Source of the DNA: Fredinandcohnia onubensis
Lineage (GTDB): Bacteria > Bacillota > Bacilli > Bacillales > Bacillaceae_L
Direction of reading: 5' to 3'
DNA: 64,000 nt
Assembly: GCF_002734285.1 (NCBI RefSeq)
Contig: NZ_NSEA01000006.1
Location: forward strand, 1 to 64,000
Each line of letters starts with the position of its first letter. Positions within the stretch are counted from its first letter, which is position 1. The translations under genes were made by a program, and so were the position numbers. Shown piece after piece: positions 57,992-64,000 of this stretch. Below the pieces are notes generated by a model. The model did not search any database. It had not been told where the DNA came from and worked only from the letters and a program-made list of their open reading frames with translations.

Positions 57992-58633
57992 TTAGTCAAC
58001 TAACTGGTTTTTGACTGCATATAGCGCTGCTTGTGTCCGGTCAGTTAATTCGAGTTTTGCCAACAGGTTTGAAACATGGGTTTTGACTGTTTTTTCAGTG
58101 ATGAATAAGGAACTTGCGATTTCCTTATTGCTTTTTCCTTTGGCAATTTCCTTTAACACTTCTACTTCCCTTTTTGTCAATTCCTCAAATACATCTTTCG
58201 ACTGTTTCTTGTTAGAAGATAAATTGGCCAGGAGGTGTGAAGTTGCTTTTGGGTGAAGTTGGTTTTCACCACCCATGATTCTTTTAATTGAGGAGACAAG
58301 GTCATCAGGTTCAATGTCTTTTAATTGGTATCCAGACGCTCCAGCTTCTAAGGCAGGTATGACGTGGTCTTGATCAGAAAAGCTCGTCAACATCATGATT
58401 TTGATGTGAGGTTGTTCCATTTTGATTACTCTTGTTGCCTGGATACCGTCCATCTCTGGCATAACCAAGTCCATAAGAATTAAATCCGGTTTTAATGATT
58501 TTGCTTGTTTAATGGCCTCTTCTCCATTTGCAGCTTCTCCGACAATCATCATGTCTTTTTGTGTACGTAGGAAAAAAACGAGGCCGCGCCTAACGACATG
58601 ATGGTCGTCTACTACTAATATTCGTATACTCAC
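57992..58633 (-). CDS. LuxR/NarL-type response regulator
   Basis: The 213-residue protein has a receiver domain (acidic pair D9-D10, phosphoacceptor D55 in LILMDLVMP, switch T82 in MMLTSFS and the conserved lysine in YQLKDIEPDD) and a C-terminal LuxR helix-turn-helix (LTKREVEVLKEIAKGKSNKE and EKTVKTHVSNLLAKL). It lies 12 bp downstream of the kinase gene, so the two form a two-component system. Target genes are unknown. It resembles the YhcZ/AirR and LiaR group in layout. Confidence 0.95.
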   Translation of the reverse strand: MSIRILVVDDHHVVRRGLVFFLRTQKDMMIVGEAANGEEAIKQAKSLKPDLILMDLVMPEMDGIQATRVIKMEQPHIKIMMLTSFSDQDHVIPALEAGASGYQLKDIEPDDLVSSIKRIMGGENQLHPKATSHLLANLSSNKKQSKDVFEELTKREVEVLKEIAKGKSNKEIASSLFITEKTVKTHVSNLLAKLELTDRTQAALYAVKNQLVD

Positions 58634-58645
58634 TTACATATCCCC

Positions 58646-59764
58646 CTAAAACGGGATCTGGACCTCTATTTCTGTTCCAATTCCCGGCTTACTTTGTAAA
58701 GCAAAAGTCCCGTTTAAGCTTTCAGTCCTTATTTTCATATTTCGTAACCCCAACGAGAGTATTTCAGAATTTCCTTCATAGTGGAAGCCACATCCCTTAT
58801 CCCTAATATTCATTTTTACACCAGTTTCAGAGGCTTGTAATTCTAAATCTACTTCAGTTGTCTGTGAATGCTTTTTACAATTGGCTAGAGCCTCCTGCCC
58901 AATGCGCCACAAGGATTCCTCTACTTTTCCGGGTAGGTTGGCTGCGCCTGTTAGTTTTGTACCGATAGAAAGACCTAACATTTCTGCATAGCTTCGTAAG
59001 GCACTAACGAGACCATTTTCAAGTCCCTCTGGCCGTAACTGCCAGATTAACGCTCTCATTTCACCAAGAGCCTCTTGGGCCATATCTTGTATATAGGTAA
59101 ATGTTTGTTTGACTTCGTTGCTTTCTGTCATTTCAACCCCAGCCCTAGCGGTAAGACTTAATGAAAAAAGGAGTTGATTAACGGAGTCGTGAAGGTCCCG
59201 TGCTAAACGGTTTCGTTCAGCAACGAGTGCTGTCTTTTGCTCACGTTGAGTAAGTTTAATTCTTTTCAATGCAGTTCCGACTTGGTAGGCTACTGCTTCC
59301 AGCAAGGCGAGTTCATTTTTCTCAAAGTTTGTTTTGTTTGGAGCCCCCACATTTAAGATCCCAAACCGTTCATGGCCAGCACGGAGCGGGACAGTGGCGT
59401 GATGAGTCAGACCATCTGTTTCTCCGGCCTCCTCATCAAGAGCATCTTCAATTCGTTTACATTCGATAATATTTGTTGCTTTATGGAGTTGTTGATTATT
59501 GTATTTGTTTACACACCAGCACTTACCTTGGCACATCCGTCGCTTATGATCAATGGCTAAAGCGGGCGGTAGGGCTTCGTCAGCAATTAGATGATGTGTG
59601 CCATCGTCATCTATTAAAAATATCCAACCTGTTTGAAGGCCTGTTACTTGAAGAAGTTTTTTCAGGACAACCTTCAATACGTCTTTTGTGTCTGTTCCTT
59701 CGTTTAAAAGCTCAGCTATTTCTTTTAATATATTGAGTTGTTGGTATCTATCCTTACCTGACAT
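58646..59764 (-). CDS. GAF-domain sensor histidine kinase with four-cysteine motif
   Basis: The 372-residue protein has no membrane span. An N-terminal GAF domain (about 15-170) carries cysteines C78, C82, C84 and C102 (CQGKCWC and a later IIECKR), followed by a HisKA_3 dimerisation domain with RDLHDSVNQ (H192) and a HATPase domain ending near the C terminus. The cysteine set recalls iron-sulfur redox kinases such as AirS of Staphylococcus, so sensing of oxygen or redox state is a fair guess. The start at 59764 is chosen because GGAGGGAGA precedes it; an in-frame ATG 18 bases upstream overlaps that site. Confidence 0.92.
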   Translation of the reverse strand: MSGKDRYQQLNILKEIAELLNEGTDTKDVLKVVLKKLLQVTGLQTGWIFLIDDDGTHHLIADEALPPALAIDHKRRMCQGKCWCVNKYNNQQLHKATNIIECKRIEDALDEEAGETDGLTHHATVPLRAGHERFGILNVGAPNKTNFEKNELALLEAVAYQVGTALKRIKLTQREQKTALVAERNRLARDLHDSVNQLLFSLSLTARAGVEMTESNEVKQTFTYIQDMAQEALGEMRALIWQLRPEGLENGLVSALRSYAEMLGLSIGTKLTGAANLPGKVEESLWRIGQEALANCKKHSQTTEVDLELQASETGVKMNIRDKGCGFHYEGNSEILSLGLRNMKIRTESLNGTFALQSKPGIGTEIEVQIPF

Positions 59765-59830
59765 GGTTTCTCCCTCCGCCACGAAGTATCTGCTTCCATT
59801 ATATCGTATTTATAATTTTCAGACTCTGGT

Positions 59831-60196
59831 TTATTTAATAAGTTTACCGTTAGCACTTGAAACCTGCAAAAATTCTACTATTTCTTGATTAGGTCCTTCA
59901 TAAAAGGCTGTTTGCCACCCATTATCAAGTTCATAGGGACCTTCCATTTTCCGAAGTGTTTTACATCGGGCCATTACATCAATAAGATTATTGACCTCAA
60001 AACAAATATGAATGTTTTCCTGGTTTTCTTCATTACTGGAGACTAACTCAATTCGAAAATCATCTAAAGTTAAAAATACAATTTCTTCTTCCATGAATAT
60101 AAAATGTGATTCTATCTCAAAACCAAATTCACTTTTAAAGAATTCAATAGAATTTCTAAGATGACTTACATTAACTCCAACATGATGAAGCTTCAT
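59831..60196 (-). CDS. VOC-family (glyoxalase-like) protein
   Basis: The 121-residue protein shows the vicinal oxygen chelate fold as a single pair of beta-alpha-beta-beta-beta modules: it starts MKLHHVGVNVSHLRNSIEFF (possible metal ligand H5), has FRIELVSS (glutamate), NIHICFEV (histidine) and EIVEFLQ (glutamate). These four positions fit the metal site of glyoxalase I-like enzymes. The substrate is unknown. GGAGG precedes the ATG. It lies 14 bp after the QueA-like gene and is probably in the same operon. Confidence 0.85.
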   Translation of the reverse strand: MKLHHVGVNVSHLRNSIEFFKSEFGFEIESHFIFMEEEIVFLTLDDFRIELVSSNEENQENIHICFEVNNLIDVMARCKTLRKMEGPYELDNGWQTAFYEGPNQEIVEFLQVSSANGKLIK

Positions 60197-60210
60197 AGCT
60201 AAACCTCCAA

Positions 60211-61236
60211 TTATATAATCAGATTCATATCACCGAATTCATGCCATAAATAACCGGCATCGATGGCATGGTCGTATGCCTGGAGCAGATGCTGTTTAGA
60301 AATAAAGGCAGAAAGCATATCGAGATGGCTAGCCTTTGGCTCATGTAATCCGGTTATGATTCCGTCAGCAATTCGTAAAGGAAAGTGTTCATTGATATAT
60401 AAATTTGTTACCCCTGAAAGTGCACCCGATATCGCAAAAGTCTCAAGTGCTCGAACTACAGTCGTTCCTACTGCTATAACTCTTTTACCGGCAGCTTTTG
60501 TCTCAAGGATTCTTTGTTTGGTTTGTTCAGATATATGGTATTCTTCTTCGTTTTCTTCTGGGGTTTGGTGCCACTTGTCATCAAGCAAATAACTGAGTCC
60601 AGTATGAAGTTGAATAAAATCAACCTGAATGCCTTTTCGCATTAGTATAAATAACAGTTCCCAGCTAAAGGCTCTACCAGCTGAGGGCATCTCGACCGAA
60701 CCAGGATGGCTTGCGAAAACCGTTTGATAATAGTCCAAATCCCAGGGATGATTGATATATTCATAACGCACAGGTTCTCCGAGACGATAGAACATATTTA
60801 ATAGGTCGGGGCCCTTCTTAGCAAACTTCAATATAGCTAATGGCGTATTCTCCTTTATACCAATTACCATTGCCGAGAGCTCAGGTGCAAATATGAAGGT
60901 GTCGCCAATATTTGTATAATCCTGAACAATGAGTGCCTCCCATGTATCCTCCGTAAGACGTCTGGCCAGACGGACTTCGACTTTGGTTCCAATACTTCCG
61001 TTACTTAGTCGCTTTGCATGGAAAACGGCTGGTATGGTGCGACTGTTATTTAAAATAACAAGATCTCCTGGCTGTAGATATTCAGGTAAATGAAAGAAAA
61101 GGTCATGTTGGATCTTACCGTAATTCCGGTCAAGCATCATCATCCGAACGTGATCTCTTCTGATACCACGCTCTTCAGGGGGAAGGGAAGCATTTAATTC
61201 ATTTGGAAGGTAAAAATCTAGAGTCTTGTCTACCAT
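60211..61236 (-). CDS. QueA-like protein (S-adenosylmethionine:tRNA ribosyltransferase-isomerase family, divergent)
   Basis: True QueA transfers and isomerises the ribosyl part of SAM onto 7-aminomethyl-deazaguanine in tRNA on the way to queuosine. The 341-residue protein keeps the family length and framework: GDLVILNNSRTIPA (about 57-70), YYQTVFASHPGSVEMPSAG, GKRVIAVGTTVVRALE and DGIITGLHEPKASHLDML. It differs from the canonical pattern at signature places: SAGRAFS instead of TAGLHFT, and LHTGLSYLLDD where QueA has LHVGLGTFRPV. It is therefore likely a paralogue with altered activity. GAGGAGGTG lies at the end of the upstream SDR gene. Confidence 0.85.
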   Translation of the reverse strand: MVDKTLDFYLPNELNASLPPEERGIRRDHVRMMMLDRNYGKIQHDLFFHLPEYLQPGDLVILNNSRTIPAVFHAKRLSNGSIGTKVEVRLARRLTEDTWEALIVQDYTNIGDTFIFAPELSAMVIGIKENTPLAILKFAKKGPDLLNMFYRLGEPVRYEYINHPWDLDYYQTVFASHPGSVEMPSAGRAFSWELLFILMRKGIQVDFIQLHTGLSYLLDDKWHQTPEENEEEYHISEQTKQRILETKAAGKRVIAVGTTVVRALETFAISGALSGVTNLYINEHFPLRIADGIITGLHEPKASHLDMLSAFISKQHLLQAYDHAIDAGYLWHEFGDMNLII

Positions 61237-61239
61237 GTC

Positions 61240-61956
61240 CTACACCTCCTCCTCAAATTGTGCTGAAAATCGTTTGCCATTTATGCCTTTTGCTCGGTCA
61301 GATGCTAAATATAAGAATATATCAACTACTTCTTCAGGTTTTGCTAACGGATAATCGCAATCTGGAACAGCGAGTCTGTGCATGTCAGTGTCCATTTCAC
61401 CAGGGTCGACCATATTAATTTGAATTCCGGTCTCGCTTAATTCATCGGCCCATGTTTGGGTAATGCCTTCAACAGCGAACTTTGAAACTCCATACGCTCC
61501 CCAGCCTGCATAACCAATGTGACCAGCCTCGGAAGTAACATTGATAATGGAACCTTGGTTACGTTCCAGCATTCCTAAGCAAACCCTTTTTGTAACTAGA
61601 AAGGTTGAGACCGCATTTACCCTTAATACTTCAGCAAAGTCTTCTTCAGGATAATCAAGAAGTAGTGGCATTGGGCTAGGGCCTAACATAGAGGCATTAT
61701 TAATCAAAACATCAATCTGTCCATAAGCCTCCTCAGTTATTGAAACGAATCGATCTACATCTCTGGAGCGGGAAACATCAGCGGTAACTGCAAGTACTTT
61801 TGCACCTAAACTCTCTGCTTCTTGCTTGACTTTTAATAGAGCATTTTCTGTCCTCGCACAAATTGCAAGCTTTGCTCCTTCCTTGGCAAATGCTAATGTC
61901 AGTGCTCTACCTAAACCTTTTGAAGCACCAGTAATCATTACAACTTTATTTTTCAT
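61240..61956 (-). CDS. Short-chain dehydrogenase/reductase
   Basis: The 238-residue protein is a classical SDR with the cofactor motif TGASKGLG (about 9-16), NNAS (about 89-92) and the catalytic Ser (in TSEAG) and YGVSK. The Arg near CARTEN suggests NADP use. The substrate is unknown. AAGGAG precedes the ATG. It heads the minus-strand operon SDR - QueA-like - VOC with a 3-bp gap to the next gene, which implies a joint role. Confidence 0.93.
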   Translation of the reverse strand: MKNKVVMITGASKGLGRALTLAFAKEGAKLAICARTENALLKVKQEAESLGAKVLAVTADVSRSRDVDRFVSITEEAYGQIDVLINNASMLGPSPMPLLLDYPEEDFAEVLRVNAVSTFLVTKRVCLGMLERNQGSIINVTSEAGHIGYAGWGAYGVSKFAVEGITQTWADELSETGIQINMVDPGEMDTDMHRLAVPDCDYPLAKPEEVVDIFLYLASDRAKGINGKRFSAQFEEEV

Positions 61957-62213
61957 TTATTATCTCTCCTTTTCGTTATCGATGGTTTAAGCATACCGAT
62001 TCCTGGAAATTCCTTCTTCGTAAAAAAGCTTGAATTTTTCTACGACTTTTGGATGAGATTTATAACGATGTAAATGCTGATTAGAGAAATAATGGTCCGT
62101 ATTTGGAAATGCCCATATTGGACAACCTTTCGTCAAAATTCAAGTTATTTCGAGCAAACTGGCTACATATGATTAGTTAAGAATGTACATAAAATTGAAA
62201 GGGTAGGTGGAAA
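61957..62213. other. Divergent intergenic region
   Basis: The 257 bp between the SDR gene (minus) and a small membrane protein gene (plus) hold no gene. Promoters in both directions are expected, but no box pair is convincing. Confidence 0.4.
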
Positions 62214-62444
62214 ATGAGTCGAATCCAAAAATCAATGCTCGGTGCTTTTATTGGTGCTTCATCAGCAGGTATGTGGTTGGTCGTCGATCTCTTACTTCCG
62301 GAACCAATCGGGGATTACTTGTTGTTTCTCATCATGGGTATAGTCCATATGGTCATTGGCTGGCAGGTAGCAAGATTGGTTGGAAAACAAAAAGAAAGTC
62401 CGTCAGTGGAAGGGCAAGAAAGTCTAAAGACATCCGATATATAG
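62214..62444 (+). CDS. Small two-span membrane protein of unknown function
   Basis: I do not recognise this 76-residue protein. It has two hydrophobic segments, about 8-27 (MLGAFIGASSAGMWLVVDLL) and 34-56 (GDYLLFLIMGIVHMVIGWQV), and a charged tail (KQKESPSVEGQESLK). GGGTAGGTGG precedes the ATG. A second frame starting at 62207 overlaps it but has no membrane pattern and a poorer site. A hairpin follows at 62450-62480. Confidence 0.65.
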   Translation: MSRIQKSMLGAFIGASSAGMWLVVDLLLPEPIGDYLLFLIMGIVHMVIGWQVARLVGKQKESPSVEGQESLKTSDI

Positions 62445-62448
62445 AAAA

Positions 62449-62480
62449 GAAGGCTCTCAAATCATAAGATTGAGGGCCTT
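62449..62480 (+). terminator. Terminator-like hairpin after the small membrane protein gene
   Basis: AAGGCTCTCAA faces TTGAGGGCCTT with one wobble pair around ATCATAAGA. The T run after it is short, so efficiency is uncertain. Confidence 0.7.
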
Positions 62481-62585
62481 TAACATGTATTCATAGTTTA
62501 TTTTGGAAGTTAAGGTAGTTTGTGTTTAGCGCATGTTTAAACGGATGCAGTAGGAAACTATCTGTCAAAGGGGGTTTCTTATACG

Positions 62586-63029
62586 ATGAATGTAATTACA
62601 ACCTTCAAGGAAAAACGGAAAGAGAAGCAAATCAAGTATGAACGGAAAATGCTGCGTGAGCTCTCATTAGAAGAATTAAAGAAGAATGTCGTGGACTCAT
62701 TTGGTAGCTTTTTTAGAATGGATTCCATACTTGGTAGTGCAATTGAAGAAGGATGTATTGATGTTGCAATAGAATCATACCTACTTGGTGCTAAATATAG
62801 CAAATTTGGTTATTATGGAGAATCTGTAGAAGAAGTACGGATGCGCTGTTACCGATTTGAAAAGAATCTAATTGATGCGTTATACGAGTTCATTTGCTAT
62901 TGGGGGCATATTGGCGACCAAGGCTTTGTCAATGAGTCTCTTTACTATGCATGTGAGCACTATGTGACCTATTGGTGGACGGAAGGTTTCCAGAAAGGAG
63001 AAAAAAGACACCGGCTAAAATTGCATTAG
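62586..63029 (+). CDS. ybaK: YbaK-like protein (DUF2521)
   Basis: The 147-residue protein matches the position and, as far as I recall, the start of YbaK of B. subtilis, a protein of unknown function just before cwlD. It has a basic N-terminal helix (FKEKRKEKQIKYERKMLREL) and an all-helical body with aromatic-rich segments such as EHYVTYWWTEGFQKGE. No catalytic motif is evident. GGGGG lies before the ATG at moderate distance. Confidence 0.8.
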   Translation: MNVITTFKEKRKEKQIKYERKMLRELSLEELKKNVVDSFGSFFRMDSILGSAIEEGCIDVAIESYLLGAKYSKFGYYGESVEEVRMRCYRFEKNLIDALYEFICYWGHIGDQGFVNESLYYACEHYVTYWWTEGFQKGEKRHRLKLH

Positions 63030-63093
63030 AATTTTTAATCATATATACTCTCCTTGTCCCATATATTTACACATAGGGACATGCAGGAGGTAA

Positions 63094-63810
63094 ATGATGA
63101 ATAAGAAACTTAAAATTACTGGTATCCTTTTAGGAGCTGTTGTTTTATTTTTATTTATACAATATCGATTTATGGATAAAGATGTTTGGGACCCGTGGAG
63201 TTTACCCTTATCAGGGAAGGTCATTATTATAGACCCTGGACACGGTGGCCCAGATGGGGGCGCCGATAACGGGGCTGTGCAAGAAAAAGACATTGCCCTA
63301 GAAATCTCCAAAAAGCTCCGTGACTACTTACAGCAACAGGGTGCTTTTGTACAAATGATACGTGAAGAAGATACAGATTTAGCCCCTGAAGGAATGAGAG
63401 GGTACAGTAAACGAAAGACAGAGGATTTGAAGAAACGGGTTCAAACCATTAATGAATCTGATGGGGATTTATTTATTAGTATTCATTTAAATGCCATTCC
63501 ATCTCCTCGTTGGAGAGGCGCGCAAACCTTTTATTTTAGTACCTACAAGGAAAATGAAGCAGTAGCCAAATTTATTCAAGATGAGCTTCGAAACAATCTC
63601 GGAAATACAACACGACAAGCAAAAGCGATCAATGGTGTTTATTTATTAAAAAGTGCGAAAAAACCTGGTGCTCTTGTAGAGGTAGGATTCCTATCAAATC
63701 CGGAGGAAAAAGCACTATTAGTTCAAGATAAATACCAAGACAAGGTCGCAGCCTCCATTTATACTGGTATAAACCGATATTTCTCCAACGAATCAAACCC
63801 ACCTGAATAA
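63094..63810 (+). CDS. cwlD: N-acetylmuramoyl-L-alanine amidase CwlD
   Basis: CwlD removes peptide side chains from muramic acid so that, with PdaA, spore cortex muramic delta-lactam is formed; this allows germination enzymes to act. The 238-residue protein has an N-terminal membrane anchor or signal (about 6-24) and an Amidase_3 domain with zinc ligands in DPGHGGPDGGAD (histidine), a glutamate in KDIALEISKK, HLNAIPSPRW (histidine) and the catalytic EVGFLSNPEE. AGGAGG precedes ATG 63094; ATG 63097 is an alternative. Confidence 0.95.
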   Translation: MMNKKLKITGILLGAVVLFLFIQYRFMDKDVWDPWSLPLSGKVIIIDPGHGGPDGGADNGAVQEKDIALEISKKLRDYLQQQGAFVQMIREEDTDLAPEGMRGYSKRKTEDLKKRVQTINESDGDLFISIHLNAIPSPRWRGAQTFYFSTYKENEAVAKFIQDELRNNLGNTTRQAKAINGVYLLKSAKKPGALVEVGFLSNPEEKALLVQDKYQDKVAASIYTGINRYFSNESNPPE

Positions 63811-63835
63811 GTGTGGGTATTTTTATGTAGGTATG
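63797..63835 (+). terminator. Terminator overlapping the end of cwlD
   Basis: ACCCAC faces GTGTGGGT across CTGAATAA, which includes the cwlD stop codon, and is followed by ATTTTTA. Confidence 0.7.
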
Positions 63836-63866
63836 ACACTCCTCACACTGTAATTTGGGACAGGTA

Positions 63867-63875
63867 TGATATAAT
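63867..63875 (+). promoter_or_regulatory. Extended -10 promoter of salA
   Basis: TGATATAAT is a perfect -10 box (TATAAT at 63870-63875) with the TGn extension. No good -35 box lies 16-18 bp upstream, as is common with extended -10 promoters. Confidence 0.65.
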
Positions 63876-63917
63876 GTAGGTGGAGTGAAACCGAATACAG
63901 TATTAGGTGGTGTTTTT

Positions 63918-64000
63918 ATGTTAACTGAGCAACAAGTGAGAGAAGTATTAAATCAACTGCAAGATCCATTCTTACATAGAACATTCGAAGAAACGAATGC
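63918..64000 (+). CDS. salA: SalA/Mrp-type P-loop ATPase (5' part only)
   Basis: The frame begins MLTEQQVREVLNQLQDPFLH and runs off the end of the window. The position after cwlD and the DUF59-like start (helix followed by LxDPxL-type motif) fit SalA (YbaL), an Mrp/NBP35 family ATPase that in B. subtilis represses scoC and may carry iron-sulfur clusters in relatives. AGGTGG precedes the ATG. The P-loop is outside the window. Confidence 0.8.
   Translation, partial: MLTEQQVREVLNQLQDPFLHRTFEETN

Noticed and set aside
62207-62467. Alternative 86-codon frame overlapping the small membrane protein
   Set aside because: The frame that starts at 62214 has the better site and clear membrane segments; the other has a basic, shuffled composition.
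54848-62500. Genomic island carried by an integrase or insertion sequence
   Set aside because: No transposase, integrase, tRNA target or terminal repeats were seen at the borders; the only repeats are the tandem array.

Overview
This window is a low-GC Firmicutes chromosome segment, almost certainly from a spore-forming member of the Bacillaceae close to but distinct from Bacillus subtilis. The evidence is the near-canonical gene order 5S rRNA - ctsR-mcsA-mcsB-clpC-radA - yacL-ispD-ispF-gltX-cysE-cysS-mrnC-rlmB-rae1-sigH-rpmG-secE-nusG - rplKAJL - rpoBC - rpsL-rpsG-fusA-tuf - the S10/spc/alpha ribosomal super-operon - ecfA1-ecfA2-ecfT-truA-rplM-rpsI - ybaK-cwlD-salA. Protein sequences are very similar to the B. 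subtilis orthologues as I remember them; sigH and cwlD point to sporulation and germination. No transposase, prophage, CRISPR array or tRNA gene was seen.

Layout: (1) 1-2100 is the end of an rRNA operon, a large 53-bp tandem repeat array and an mgtC-like gene. (2) 2030-8273 is the CtsR-controlled protein quality control operon plus radA. (3) 8553-17424 holds isoprenoid, aminoacyl-tRNA, cysteine, RNA-maturation and sigma-H genes, with a tRNA-Cys-type T-box before cysE. (4) 17810-34841 holds secE/nusG, the L11/L10 operons, RNA polymerase beta and beta', and the str operon. (5) 34842-50185 is the S10-spc-alpha ribosomal super-operon with secY, adk, map, infA and rpoA. (6) 50583-54847 holds the ECF transporter module, truA and rplM-rpsI. 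(7) 54848-62500 is an accessory insertion, relative to the B. subtilis order, between rpsI and ybaK: a 52/104-bp tandem array, a squalene/phytoene synthase-like gene with a type 2 IPP isomerase, a GAF histidine kinase/LuxR response regulator pair, a VOC protein, a divergent QueA-like protein, an SDR and a small membrane protein. (8) 62586-64000 returns to the conserved order (ybaK, cwlD, start of salA).

The core is ordinary and highly conserved. The unusual material lies in the joins: two tandem arrays with the same dimeric geometry (about 52-53 bp units in A/B pairs), two dispersed intergenic repeat families (one supplying the Shine-Dalgarno of radA and cysE), loss of disA from its usual place between radA and yacL, a decayed KOW-domain gene between map and infA, a promoter followed at once by a terminator ahead of nusG, and the accessory cluster, whose kinase carries a four-cysteine GAF domain and whose QueA-like protein has lost signature residues of true QueA. 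No clear new defence or biosynthetic system is demonstrable; the accessory cluster and the arrays are the best candidates for follow-up.
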